Translations under genes and position numbers: made by a program
From: VRUE01 sp963702035
Lineage (GTDB): Bacteria > Actinomycetota > Thermoleophilia > Solirubrobacterales > 70-9
Assembly (NCBI GenBank): GCA_963702035.1
Contig: OY969700.1
Location: 1,922,001 to 1,986,000, forward strand
Length of the DNA: 64,000 nucleotides
Direction of reading: 5' to 3'
In this document: in pieces, positions 9,660 through 18,430 of the stretch
Position numbering within the stretch: the stretch's first letter is position 1
Layout: each line of letters begins with the position of its first letter
The notes under the pieces: generated by a model
The model's input: the letters and a program-made list of their open reading frames with translations, nothing else
Told to the model about the DNA's origin: nothing
Database searches by the model: none

Positions 9660-11201
9660 GTGTCGGGCTACCTCCGCCGCCTCGCGACGACCGGCGCCGC
9701 CTACACCGCGGCGAGCGTCTTCTCGAAGCTGATCGCGGTCGCGCTGCTGCCGCTCTACACGCGCTACCTGACCCCGGCCGACTACGGCGCGGCCGAGGTG
9801 ATGTTCGCCGCGATCGTCTCGGCCAGCATCGTCGTCCGCTTCGGCACGATCGAGGCGCTGCTGCGCTTCTACTACAAGGACGACGAGGATCCGGCGGCGG
9901 TCGTCGCCACCTCCTTTGCCGCGCTCTTCTGGTTCTCCACCGCGGCGGCGCTGATCGCACTGCCCTTCGCGGGGCCGATCTCCGAAGCTCTGCTCGACCA
10001 CCCGGCCCCCGACCTGGCCCGGATCTCGATCGGCGGGCTCTGGGTGCTGACCATGTTCGAGTACCTGCTCACCCTGTTCCGGCTCGAGGAGCGCGCCCGC
10101 GCCTTCTTCACGGCGACGATCCTCAACGTGCTGGCGACGATCGGCCTGACCGTGATCCTCGTCGTCGGCCAGGGCGAGGGCGCCCGCGGTCTGCTGCTCG
10201 GCAGCTACGCCAGCGGCGCAGCCTTTGTCCTCGGCCTGATCGTCGTCCACCGGCGCCGCCTCTCGCTCTGGATCGACGGCCCGCTGCTGCGCCGGATGAC
10301 CCGCTTCGGCCTGCCGACGATGCCTGCCGAGCTCTCGCTCTACCTGCTCAACTTCGTCGACCGGATCGTCATCGTCCGCTCTGTCGGGCTCGCCGAGGCC
10401 GGCCTCTACTCGCTGGCGGTCAAGTTCGCCCAGGGGGTCAACGTGCTGGTCCGCGGCTTCCAGCTCGCCTGGCCACCGCTCGCCTACTCGATCCGCGACG
10501 ACGACGAGGCCCGCCGCGCCTACGCCGCGGTCGTCACCTGGTTCGTCACCGGCTGCGCCTTCGTCGTCACCGGCATGTGGCTGTTCTCGCGCTGGATCGT
10601 CCGCGCCCTGGCCGCGCCGCAGTTCTTCGACTCCTACGAAGCGATCGGCCTGATCGCCACCGGCGTCACCCTCTACGCGCTCTACATGGTCCTGGTCGTG
10701 ATCCTCGGCCGCACCGGCCGCACCGAGTTCAACTTCCCGGCGACGATCGCCGCGCTCGTCGCCAACCTCGCGCTCAACCTGGCGCTGGTGCCCTCGCTGG
10801 GCATCGTCGGCGCCGGCCTCGCCCTGGTCGCCTCCTACGTCGTCGTCGTCGCACTGATGTACGTGTTCACCCAGCGCCTCTTCCCGGTTCCCTATCAGTG
10901 GGGACGCTTAGCCCGTGTCCTGCTCGTCTCAGCCGCCCTAGTCGGGTTAGGAGAACTGCTGCTCCCAACCGAGGGCTTTGTCGGCCTCGCCGCAAGGACC
11001 GTCCTCTGGCTCGCCTATCCAGCTGTACTCCTCCTAAGCGGCTTCTTCACCACGGAGGAGCGCGGCTGGATAGCCCGCCTCCGCCATCCAGCCGAGCTGG
11101 TCACGAGCTTCCGTGCCCTCCAGGCTCAGCCGGCCGCCGTGGACGGCCAGCTCCCGGAGGTCTACGAGGCAGAGCGAATGGACGACGACTCCAGGTTTTG
11201 A
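9660..11201 (+). CDS. Polysaccharide flippase (Wzx/PST, MATE-like superfamily)
   Basis: A 513-residue polytopic membrane protein with about 14 hydrophobic segments. It opens with SVFSKLIAVALLPLYTRYLTPADYG, the hallmark N-terminus of oligosaccharide flippases of the PST family. Such proteins move undecaprenyl-linked repeat units across the membrane. The start is GTG 9660, 9 bp after the Wzy-like stop. The C-terminal 50 residues are hydrophilic and less conserved. The gene ends one base before a long palindromic element that separates it from a convergent glycosyltransferase. Confidence 0.88.
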   Translation: MSGYLRRLATTGAAYTAASVFSKLIAVALLPLYTRYLTPADYGAAEVMFAAIVSASIVVRFGTIEALLRFYYKDDEDPAAVVATSFAALFWFSTAAALIALPFAGPISEALLDHPAPDLARISIGGLWVLTMFEYLLTLFRLEERARAFFTATILNVLATIGLTVILVVGQGEGARGLLLGSYASGAAFVLGLIVVHRRRLSLWIDGPLLRRMTRFGLPTMPAELSLYLLNFVDRIVIVRSVGLAEAGLYSLAVKFAQGVNVLVRGFQLAWPPLAYSIRDDDEARRAYAAVVTWFVTGCAFVVTGMWLFSRWIVRALAAPQFFDSYEAIGLIATGVTLYALYMVLVVILGRTGRTEFNFPATIAALVANLALNLALVPSLGIVGAGLALVASYVVVVALMYVFTQRLFPVPYQWGRLARVLLVSAALVGLGELLLPTEGFVGLAARTVLWLAYPAVLLLSGFFTTEERGWIARLRHPAELVTSFRALQAQPAAVDGQLPEVYEAERMDDDSRF

Positions 11202-11317
11202 CGAGGCCATCCGGGTAGGGGTTCCACTTAACTTTTTCGGTGTATTGCGGTTGGGCTGACGCCCGGTCGCAACACCGAAAAAGTACAAGACGTTCCACCC
11301 CTACCCGGATGGCCTCG
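11202..11317. repeat. Palindromic element, family A, copy 1
   Basis: Outer arms of 21 bp (11202-11222 and 11297-11317) are perfectly complementary. Inside lies the family A core: CCACTTAACTTTTTCGGTGT on the left and ACACCGAAAAAGTACAAGAC on the right, giving a 13-bp inner stem, plus an apical GGGCTGACGCCC. Between outer and inner stems is an asymmetric conserved loop. The element sits between convergent genes. The right arm encodes the last residues and the TAG stop of the minus-strand glycosyltransferase. Confidence 0.85.
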
Positions 11318-12251
11318 CGTGACTTGTGCGTTCCGCACGATCCCGCAGGCTTTCTCCGCGACGGGGGCGTAGCGCCTGTCGAGCGTGCGCCCAGTAGATG
11401 CGAGCCGGCTGATTGGGAAGCACGGTGGCGGCGAGGGCGCGCAGGGCGTAGGACCAGGCGGTGAGGACTCGGACCGTCAGCGCCGCCGCCCGCCCGTGGT
11501 GCACACGCATGTATCTATCTCGATTGCGGTGGAATTCGACGATGCGGGGCAGCCCGGCGGCGAGGTCGGTGGAGAGCTGGTCGTGGTGGATCGCCTCAGC
11601 CCCGGGGACGAAGAGGGTGCGCCAACCGGCGTCGGCGAGGCGCTTGCAGAAGTCGCACTCGTCGTAGTAGACGAAGAAGTCGGGGTCCAGGTAGTCGACC
11701 TGCGCGGCCGCCTCGCGCCGCACCATCAGCGCGCTCGACTGCGCCCAGTCGACCAGGCGGGTTTCGCTTCCCTTGCTCTGCACGGTGAGCAGGCGGTGGA
11801 GGAAGAAGGCGCCGGCGAGAGCCGTGCCCACCCCGGGGAAGCGCCAGGCGCAGGCGACGGGAGCGCCCGCGGAGTCGAGCAGCTGCGCGCCTGCCGCGCC
11901 GGCGTGGGCGTCTGCATCCAACGCCGCCGTCAGCGCCTCCGCCGCGCCCGGCCGCAGCTCCGAGTCCTCGTTGAGCAGCAGGCAGTAGCGGCCTTTTGCC
12001 TCACGCAGCAAGGTCGAGTCGTTCTCGGCCTTGCCGGCGCGCCGATTGAGGGCGATGAGGCGGATGTCGTCCCCCAACGCTCGCACCGCCTCGGCCGAGC
12101 CGTCCCCGGAGGCGTTGTCGAGGACGAGGATCTCGTGCTCGATCCCCCCCGGATGGGTGCGTTGGATCGCGCTAAGGCAGGCGAGCAGGAGCTCGCGGCC
12201 ATTCGTGTTCACGACGCAGTAGGAGAGCGTGGGCGCCACGGAGGCCACCAT
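11301..12251 (-). CDS. Glycosyltransferase family 2 (rhamnosyltransferase-like)
   Basis: A 316-residue cytosolic or peripheral enzyme with the GT-A fold. SYCVVNTNGRELL and LVLDNASGDGS mark the nucleotide-binding N-terminus. LLLNEDSEL is the metal-binding region, and VYYDECDFCKRL near 210 is the acceptor-side motif of rhamnosyltransferase-like GT2 enzymes. It would add one sugar to the glycan repeat. Its C-terminal residues ARPSG and the stop come from the arm of the adjacent palindromic element, so the original C-terminus may have been changed. It is the only gene of the locus on the minus strand. Confidence 0.85.
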   Translation of the reverse strand: MVASVAPTLSYCVVNTNGRELLLACLSAIQRTHPGGIEHEILVLDNASGDGSAEAVRALGDDIRLIALNRRAGKAENDSTLLREAKGRYCLLLNEDSELRPGAAEALTAALDADAHAGAAGAQLLDSAGAPVACAWRFPGVGTALAGAFFLHRLLTVQSKGSETRLVDWAQSSALMVRREAAAQVDYLDPDFFVYYDECDFCKRLADAGWRTLFVPGAEAIHHDQLSTDLAAGLPRIVEFHRNRDRYMRVHHGRAAALTVRVLTAWSYALRALAATVLPNQPARIYWAHARQALRPRRGESLRDRAERTSHARPSG

Positions 12252-12262
12252 AATCGCCCGCT

Positions 12263-13378
12263 ATGCGTGTGCAGCTGGTCAACCCCTCGGCCTTCACGCC
12301 TCCCTACGACCGCGCTCTCGCCGCGGCGCTCGCGCGTGGCGGCGCCGAGGTCGAGCTCTTGACCAGCCACTTTCTCCACGGGCCGGTCCCGGACGCCGAC
12401 GGCTACCGAGTGCGGGAGTGCTTCTACCGCCGCAGCGCTGCCCGCGGTCTCGATGCCCCGGCGCGGCGCGCCTTCAAGCTGGCCGAGCACCTTCCCGACA
12501 TGCTGCGCTTCCGCCGCCTGGCCGACGCCGACGTCATCCACTACCAGTGGCTCACCACGCCGTCGCTCGACACGCTGCTGCTGCCACCACGCCGTCCCAG
12601 GCTGATCACGGCTCACTACGTGCTGCCGTCCAGGCCGAGTCGCCGCCAGCTGGCCGGCGCTCGCCGGGCCTTTGGCGCAATGGACGCCGTGATCGCCCAC
12701 TCCGAGCACGGCGCCCGTCTCCTGCGCGACCAGGTCGGCCTCGACCCCGGGCGGGTACACGTGATCCACCACGGCGCCTTCGACTACCTGACGCGGCTGC
12801 CGGAGGAGAAGCCGCTGCCGCCCGAGCTGGATGGGGCGGAGGGCCCGGTGATCCTCTTCTTCGGCCTGCTGCGCCCCTACAAGGGCATCGACACCCTGCT
12901 CGAAGCCTTCGCCGAGATCGAGGGTGCCGAGCTATGGATCGTCGGCAACCCGCGCATGGACATCGACCCGCTGCGCCGTCTCGCCGCCGAAGCCCCGGGC
13001 CGCGTCCGCACCCTCACCCGGTTTGTTGAGGACGCCGAGATCCCCGCAATCATGCGCCGCGCCGACATCGTCACCCTCCCCTACCGCGACGTCGAGCACA
13101 GCGGCGTCCTCTACGCCGCCCTGGCCTTCGGCAAGCCCCTCGTCCTAAGCGCGGTAGGCGGCTTCCCAGAGGTAGCCGAACAAGGCGCCGCCCGCCTCGT
13201 CCCCCCCAATGATCCCGCGGCTCTCGCCTCCGCGCTCAGCGAACTTGTCAGCGACGAGACGGCGCGCATCGAGCTGGGCAGGGCCGCGGCCAGCGCAGCT
13301 ACCGGCGCTTACTCCTGGGACGAGGCCGCGGGCCGGACCCTCTCGCTCTACCGTCAGCTTCTCGACCAAAGGGGGTAG
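12263..13378 (+). CDS. Glycosyltransferase family 4 (GT-B fold)
   Basis: A 371-residue GT-B enzyme. The C-terminal half carries ILFFGLLRPYKGIDTLLEAF and YRDVEHSGVLYAALAFGKPLVLSAVGGFPE, the donor-binding E-x7-E region of family 4. HGAF and HYQW in the N-terminal half are also typical. It diverges from the GT2 gene, with starts 11 bp apart. The final residues DQRG and the stop overlap the left arm of a family B palindromic element. Donor and acceptor sugars are unknown. Confidence 0.88.
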   Translation: MRVQLVNPSAFTPPYDRALAAALARGGAEVELLTSHFLHGPVPDADGYRVRECFYRRSAARGLDAPARRAFKLAEHLPDMLRFRRLADADVIHYQWLTTPSLDTLLLPPRRPRLITAHYVLPSRPSRRQLAGARRAFGAMDAVIAHSEHGARLLRDQVGLDPGRVHVIHHGAFDYLTRLPEEKPLPPELDGAEGPVILFFGLLRPYKGIDTLLEAFAEIEGAELWIVGNPRMDIDPLRRLAAEAPGRVRTLTRFVEDAEIPAIMRRADIVTLPYRDVEHSGVLYAALAFGKPLVLSAVGGFPEVAEQGAARLVPPNDPAALASALSELVSDETARIELGRAAASAATGAYSWDEAAGRTLSLYRQLLDQRG

Positions 13379-13540
13379 GGGTGTTCCACTCGGACGCGGC
13401 GTCTCGTTTTTCGCAGCGCACACTTGGCAAGAGAGCCGAACTCCAAGGCGAAAAACCCAGCGCCCGAGGGGAACACCCCTACCCCCTTCCGCAAGGCGCG
13501 CGAAAAACCCAGCAAGCGAGAGGGACACCCCTACCCCCTC
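13369..13540. repeat. Palindromic element, family B, with an extra right half
   Basis: Perfect 19-bp arms lie at 13369-13387 and 13470-13488 around the family B core (inner stem GTTTTTCGC/GCGAAAAAC). Immediately after, 13489-13540 repeats the right half: CGAAAAACCCAGC followed by another ACACCCCTACCCCC arm. The tandem half-copy suggests the element can grow by duplication or template switching. The left arm supplies the TAG stop of the GT4 gene. There is otherwise no gene between 13379 and 13553. Confidence 0.8.
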
Positions 13541-13553
13541 CCAACCGACGCAA

Positions 13554-14684
13554 ATGATCCTCATAGCCGCCATATTCTGGCTCAGCACAGCGGCGATCCT
13601 CTACACCCACCTCGGCTACCCCCTAGCCCTCTACGCGCTCGTCTCGCTGCGCCGCCAACCGACCCTGAACCCGGGCACCTGGGACGAGCCCCCACGCGTC
13701 TCGCTGATCGTCGCCGCCTTCGACGAGGAGGAGGTGATCGCGGCCAAGGTCGCCAATGCCCTCGCCCTCGACTATCCGCGCGACCGACTCGAGCTGATCG
13801 TCGCTTCCGACGGTTCCGCCGACGCCACGGTCGAGCGCGCCCGCGCCGCCGGCGCCGATCTCGTCCTCGATCTGCCTCGCGGCGGCAAGGTCGCCGCGCA
13901 GAACGCCGCCGCCGAGCGGGCCGGCGGAGACGTCCTCGCCTTCTCCGACGCCAACAGCGTCTGGTCGCGGGACGCCCTCCGCCACCTGATCGAGCCCTTC
14001 GCGGACCCAGGGGTGGGCTACGTATGCGGCCAGGTGCGCTTCCTCGACTCCGCCGGCGACAACGTCGAGGGCTCCTACTGGCGCTACGAGATGGCGCTGC
14101 GCGAGTTCGAGTCCGCCCTGGCGGGGGTGACCGCGGGCAACGGCGCGATCTACGCCGTGCGCCGCGACGCTTACATCCCGCTGCCTGCCGCCGGCAGCCA
14201 CGACCTCTCGCTTCCCTTCCTGCTCGCCAAGCGCGGCCGGCGATCGCTCTACGTGCCCTGGGCAGGCGCCGAGGAGAAGATGGTGCCGACGCTGGAGGGC
14301 GAGCTCGCCCGCAAGCGGCGGATGATGGTCGGGATCTGGGACATCGTCGTCGGCGAAGGGATGCTCCGCCCCGGTGGCTACCCACCGCTCTACGCTTTCG
14401 AGATCGTCTCGCACCGGCTGCTGCGCTACGCGACGCCGTTCCTGCATGTGGTGGCGCTGCCGGCGAACGTCGCGCTGCTCGGCCAGGGCTGGGTCTACGC
14501 CGTGACGCTGATCGCTCAGCTCGCCCTCCTTGCCGCTGCGCTGCTCGCCAGGGCCTTGCCCCTGGCGCCGCTGCGAATCGCCCGCTACTACGTGCAGACC
14601 ACCACCTCGATCGCCCTTGGCCTTTGGGACCGAATGCGCCACGGCGCGCCAGGTGCCTGGGGCAAGGCCGAGGGAACCCGATAG
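13554..14684 (+). CDS. Membrane glycosyltransferase family 2 (BcsA/NodC-like)
   Basis: A 376-residue enzyme with one N-terminal membrane helix, a GT-A domain and two or three C-terminal helices. VSLIVAAFDEEEVIAAK starts the catalytic domain. Further signs are VASDGSADAT, FSDANSVW (metal-binding acidic pair), GNGAIYAVRR and a K-R-R-x-M stretch near 245 in place of the usual QxxRW. The layout is that of processive or membrane-bound polysaccharide synthases. The start is ATG 13554, just after a palindromic region. It is followed after 2 bp by the sugar-phosphate transferase gene, so the two are one operon. Confidence 0.85.
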   Translation: MILIAAIFWLSTAAILYTHLGYPLALYALVSLRRQPTLNPGTWDEPPRVSLIVAAFDEEEVIAAKVANALALDYPRDRLELIVASDGSADATVERARAAGADLVLDLPRGGKVAAQNAAAERAGGDVLAFSDANSVWSRDALRHLIEPFADPGVGYVCGQVRFLDSAGDNVEGSYWRYEMALREFESALAGVTAGNGAIYAVRRDAYIPLPAAGSHDLSLPFLLAKRGRRSLYVPWAGAEEKMVPTLEGELARKRRMMVGIWDIVVGEGMLRPGGYPPLYAFEIVSHRLLRYATPFLHVVALPANVALLGQGWVYAVTLIAQLALLAAALLARALPLAPLRIARYYVQTTTSIALGLWDRMRHGAPGAWGKAEGTR

Positions 14685-14686
14685 CC

Positions 14687-15250
14687 GTGCCGCGCGCCCT
14701 CGACATCGTCATCGCGACCGTCGCCCTGGTTGTCTTCTCGCCGGTGCTGCTGATCGCCGCGGTGGCGATCAGGCTCGGCAGCCGTGGGCCGGTGATCTAC
14801 CGGCAGCGCCGGGTCGGCAAGGACGGTCGCGAGTTCGAGTTGCTGAAGCTGCGCACGATGAAGCGGGGCTCCGATCCGGTCGGCGTCGGCACGGTCGTCG
14901 CCCGCGACGACCCCCGCGTCACCGGCGCCGGACGCTTCCTGCGCCGCACCTCGCTCGACGAGATCCCCAACCTGGTCAACGTGCTGCGCGGCGAGATGGC
15001 GATCGTCGGCCCGCGCCCGACCATCCCCGCCCAGGTGGTGGACTACACGCCGCGCCAGCACCGCCGCCACGAGGTGCGCCCCGGGCTGACCGGTTGGGCC
15101 CAGGTCCAGGGCCGCGCCGGGATCCCCTGGGAGCAGCGGATCGAGCTAGACGTCGAGTACGTCAACCGCCGCAGCTTCGCCCTCGACTCGCGCATCCTCG
15201 CCAAGACCGCCTGGCTCCTGGTAACCGGCCACGGCCTCGCCCCGGACTAG
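14687..15250 (+). CDS. Undecaprenyl-phosphate sugar-1-phosphate transferase (bacterial sugar transferase family)
   Basis: A 187-residue PglC-like monotopic enzyme that starts glycan assembly by loading a sugar phosphate on the lipid carrier. It has an N-terminal membrane element, then VIYRQRRVGKDGREF, LKLRTMKRG, the catalytic SLDEIPNLVNVL (D-E pair), GEMAIVGPRP and RPGLTGWAQVQGR. The short form without extra membrane helices matches PglC rather than WbaP. The start is GTG 14687, 2 bp after the preceding stop. Confidence 0.9.
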   Translation: MPRALDIVIATVALVVFSPVLLIAAVAIRLGSRGPVIYRQRRVGKDGREFELLKLRTMKRGSDPVGVGTVVARDDPRVTGAGRFLRRTSLDEIPNLVNVLRGEMAIVGPRPTIPAQVVDYTPRQHRRHEVRPGLTGWAQVQGRAGIPWEQRIELDVEYVNRRSFALDSRILAKTAWLLVTGHGLAPD

Positions 15251-15259
15251 GGTTCCCGT

Positions 15260-15805
15260 ATGGGCGAGCTTCCAGAAGTCAGCCTGCGTCCCTTCGAGCC
15301 CGGCGACGCCGGAGCCGTGCACCGCTGGTTCAACAACCCTGAGGCGACCAGGACGCTGATGGAGCAACGCGACGGCTTCTCGCTGGAGCAAGCCGAAGGC
15401 TGGGTGGGGAGGGCGATCGACGGTCCCGAGGAGGACCGCAAGTACGCGATCGTCGTCGAGGGCTACGACGAGCCGGTCGGCTTCACCGCCCTCTACGGCC
15501 TCTTCCGTCAGACCGCGCCGGAGCTGGGCGCACTGATCGGCGACGACGTGCGCGGCAAGGGCGTCGGCCGCCGCGCCGAGGCGCTGACTATCGCCAGGGC
15601 CTTTGACGAGTTTGGCGCGCACCGGGTCTACGGGCGCATCCCGGCCCGCAACGAGATCGCCAAGAAGACGGTGACAAGCCTGGGATGGAAGCACGAGGGG
15701 ACGATGCGCGGCCACCTACGCGGCCCGGACGGCGTCAACGACTGCGAGGTCTGGGGCGTCTTGCCCGACGAGTTCCGTGCCGCCGCCGCCGACCTCCTGC
15801 CGTGA
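15260..15805 (+). CDS. GNAT N-acetyltransferase, RimJ/RimL type
   Basis: A 181-residue acetyltransferase. VSLRPFEPGDAGAVHRWFNN begins the fold. The acetyl-CoA loop is around GDDVRGKGVGRRA (about 93-105), and ARNEIAKKTVTSLGWKHEG is the end of the domain. In a glycan locus, such proteins often acetylate an amino sugar nucleotide, as PseH does, but a protein or metabolite substrate is equally possible. The start is ATG 15260. Its TGA overlaps the GTG of the next gene. Confidence 0.8.
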   Translation: MGELPEVSLRPFEPGDAGAVHRWFNNPEATRTLMEQRDGFSLEQAEGWVGRAIDGPEEDRKYAIVVEGYDEPVGFTALYGLFRQTAPELGALIGDDVRGKGVGRRAEALTIARAFDEFGAHRVYGRIPARNEIAKKTVTSLGWKHEGTMRGHLRGPDGVNDCEVWGVLPDEFRAAAADLLP

Positions 15806-16792
15806 GCGGCGACCGCGCAAGCGCCGAGCTGCTCGCCGATCGCGGCGCGGCGGCGGAGAGCGACGAGTTCTTCCGCTCGCGCCCCTTCCTCGACGCCGAG
15901 GGCGTGACCCACACGCTGCGGATCGCAGCCGAGGACACCGAGCTGCTGGCGCCGCTGATCGTTCGCGACATCCCGAAGGCCGGCGGACTCGACGCGATCT
16001 CGCCCTACGGCTATCCGGGGATCGTGCCACCCACCCCCCCCGGCGCAGAATGGACAGTTGATGCCCCTATGGGGGACACAAGTCTCCATTCTGCGCCGGG
16101 AGTCGAGCAGGTCGAACTGGTCGGCGACCGGGCTTGTCTCGGCGTTCATCCGCCACACGCTCGGCGAGCCCCCGCTGACCGGCGCCGCCGAGCGCAACGT
16201 CGTCCAAATCGCCGATCCGGCGCTGCCGCCGAAGAGCCGTTCCAGCGACCGCAACCAGGTCAACAAGAACCGCCGTGCGGGGTATGAGGTCGAGCTGGTT
16301 CCCGGTCCTGAGACGACCGCCGCGCAGCGGGCCGGCTTCCTCGCCGCCTATGAGCAGACGATGCGCCGCACCGGCGCCGCCGAGCGCTACTTCTTCGGCG
16401 CTCCGTACTTCGAGCGCCTGCTCGAGTCGGATCGCTCGTGGCTCGCGATCGCAACCGCCCCGAGCGGCGAGGTCGCCGCCGCCTCGCTGACCGTGCGCAG
16501 CGACGGCTTCCTCCACTACTACCTGAGCGGCAGCGCCGACGCATACCTGCGCGACTCGCCGATGAAGAACGTGCTCGCCGCGCTGGTCGAGCTCTCCGCC
16601 GAGCTGGGCCTGCCGCTCAATCTGGGCGGCGGCATCTCCGCCGGCGACCGGCTGGAGGAGTTCAAGCGCGGCTTCGCCAATCGCGAGCAGCCCTGGCACA
16701 CATCCGAGATCGTCTGCGACCGCGCGGCCTACGACCGCCTTTCGGCCGGCCGCGAAGCGGGCGGGTTTTTCCCCGCCTACCGAGCGCCCTAG
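15802..16792 (+). pseudogene. FemAB/GNAT-like peptidyl or acyl transferase gene split by a palindrome
   Basis: The first part, from GTG 15802, encodes THTLRIAAEDTELLAPLIV and ends with SPYGYPGIV. The continuation of the same protein (NWSATGLVSAFIRHTLGEPP to the end at 16792) is in the next frame. That part contains RNQVNKNRRAGYEVE, YEQTMRRTGA and FLHYYLSGSADAYL, typical of FemAB-like or BioF2-like acyltransferases. The join is occupied by a 62-bp palindrome (16039-16100), preceded by a run of eight C. Either the insertion or the poly-C tract changed the frame. The upstream piece alone would run to 16287. Without correction the protein is not made whole. Its expected role is adding an amino acid or acyl group to an envelope precursor. 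Confidence 0.7.
16039..16100. repeat. 62-bp palindromic insertion in the transferase gene
   Basis: Perfect 16-bp arms lie at 16039-16054 and 16085-16100. A small inner stem CCCC-TAT-GGGG sits at the tip. The sequence on either side belongs to one protein in two frames, so this looks like an insertion. Its sequence is unlike families A and B. Confidence 0.8.
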
Positions 16793-17568
16793 CCCCTGGG
16801 TTCTACCGGCGTCGGGCCTTTGAGCGCGAAGGCGCTCACGGGCTCGCCGCCGTAGCGGCCCCAGGTCGCCTTGCCGAAGTCGCGGATCGCGTCGAGCGTG
16901 ATCGCGCCCTTGTACTTCGGGCAGCCCATCAGGTTGGTCCAGGTCGTCGCCGCCACTTCGTAGTCCATGTTCTCGTTGGGGAAGAGCAGCGTCCCCCCGT
17001 ACATCGTTTCGTAGAGCCCCTTGAGTTCGAGCTGGTCTTCTTCGGGTAGTTCGGGGCTGTACTGGATCTCCATCCGGCCGTGCTCGAGCGAGTGGACCAT
17101 GAAGATTTCCCCCGGCATTTCGCTGTAGGCGCCGTCGGCCTCCTGGTAGGGCGCTTCGACGTGGTTGCCGGAGGTGGGCGGGTTGGTGCCGTAGTCCGGG
17201 GTGGGCGCGGTCGGCGAGATATGGGTGTGGCCCTCGTCTTTAAGGTGCAGCCGCAACACGCAGCCGGCTTTCTCCGCGGCCTGTTTCAGGTTGGCCACCG
17301 TGAGTTCCGGCGGCGGCGTTCCGCTGCGTTCGTCGGGCTTGACGCCGTTGGTCGAGCCGCTCGCCTGGTCGATGTGCGATTCGCCGCTGTCGCCGCCCCC
17401 TGAGCCGGCGATCAGGGCGACGATTCCGGCGACGACGAGGAGACCGATCAGCCCGGCGACGCCGTAGACCGCGTAGAGTCGCCGCCGCTCCGACTTGTCC
17501 TGGCCGGACTCGCGTTCCTGCCGCGCCTGGCGGAGCCGCTCTCTCTCTTCCTCCCTGCGATTGGCCAT
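16789..17568 (-). CDS. DUF3105 family membrane-anchored protein
   Basis: A 259-residue protein with a charged cytosolic N-terminus, one membrane helix at about 32-55 and an outside DUF3105 domain. Family motifs are HTHISPTAPTPDYGTNPPTSGNH and MVHSLEHGRMEIQY, then Y-P-N-E-N-M in the later part. The conserved His residues suggest metal binding, but no function is established for the family. Its stop overlaps the end of the convergent transferase gene by 4 bp. Confidence 0.85.
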   Translation of the reverse strand: MANRREEERERLRQARQERESGQDKSERRRLYAVYGVAGLIGLLVVAGIVALIAGSGGGDSGESHIDQASGSTNGVKPDERSGTPPPELTVANLKQAAEKAGCVLRLHLKDEGHTHISPTAPTPDYGTNPPTSGNHVEAPYQEADGAYSEMPGEIFMVHSLEHGRMEIQYSPELPEEDQLELKGLYETMYGGTLLFPNENMDYEVAATTWTNLMGCPKYKGAITLDAIRDFGKATWGRYGGEPVSAFALKGPTPVEPRG

Positions 17569-17578
17569 CTTGCCCGCC

Positions 17579-18430
17579 CTATCCTGCCACAGGAGCGGCT
17601 GTCTGCCCGTTGCCGTTTGCCGCCGGACCGTCGCCGGCGGCGGCCCAGACCTCGTCGAGGAATCGCGCCAACTCGGCGTTGAGGCGCCCGGGGCGGGTCC
17701 GCCACTCGAGGATCGAGTTTGCTTCGACCAGTTGCGCCCGCGGCAGCTCTTCGAGCAGCATCCCCGAGTCGCTGAACGGATGCAGGGGATCGCGCTGATG
17801 TCCGACGACGAGCGCGGGGCGGTCGATCAGACGGCGCTGTTCGCGCGGCGGCGCGGTCTCGCCGAGCAGCAGCCCCTCGAGCACGGCGATCGACGGGCCG
17901 GGCCGCCTGCGCGCCCAGTCGAGGCCGATGTCGACGATGTAGTTGGTGCGGGGGATCAGCGAGGCGAGGCGCGAGCTGAGCTCGACCGCCGGCCTGCCCA
18001 GCCGCAGCCCGAGCAGGATCGGCGCGAAGATCGCGGCGACCCCCGCCAGCGCGTTGTCGAGCACGGGCATCTCGATGAAGAGCCCCTCGACCCGCTCGGG
18101 ATGGCGAACGGCCAGCTCGAGCGCGACGTTGGCGCCGAGCGAGGTGCCGCCGATCACCGCCCGCTCCAGCCCGAGGTGGTCGAGCAGGGCAAGAACCTGC
18201 TCGGCGAACAGCGGCATCGAGTAGAGGCGCAGGTCGTCGGGCTGGTCGGAGCGGCCGTGGCCGAGCAGGTCGACGCAGATCACCCGGTTGCCCCGCTTGG
18301 CCAGCGCCGGCCCCAGCTGCTCGAACATGTGCCGGTTCATCAGCAGGCCATGGGCGAGGACGATCGGCTGCTCCCCCTCGCCGTATTCGTCGAAGCTGAT
18401 CCGGTGTTCCTGATAGGTCAGCGATCCCAT
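17579..18430 (-). CDS. Alpha/beta hydrolase
   Basis: A 283-residue alpha/beta-hydrolase. LAHGLLMNRHMFEQL carries the oxyanion His-Gly, GHGRSDQP follows strand 4, and GGTSLGAN (about 105-112) is the nucleophile elbow with Ser. A late VVGHQRDPLHP supplies the acidic region, although the usual C-terminal catalytic His is not obvious. The substrate is unknown. The start ATG 18430 lies inside the end of metF (13-bp overlap), indicating co-transcription. Confidence 0.82.
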   Translation of the reverse strand: MGSLTYQEHRISFDEYGEGEQPIVLAHGLLMNRHMFEQLGPALAKRGNRVICVDLLGHGRSDQPDDLRLYSMPLFAEQVLALLDHLGLERAVIGGTSLGANVALELAVRHPERVEGLFIEMPVLDNALAGVAAIFAPILLGLRLGRPAVELSSRLASLIPRTNYIVDIGLDWARRRPGPSIAVLEGLLLGETAPPREQRRLIDRPALVVGHQRDPLHPFSDSGMLLEELPRAQLVEANSILEWRTRPGRLNAELARFLDEVWAAAGDGPAANGNGQTAAPVAG

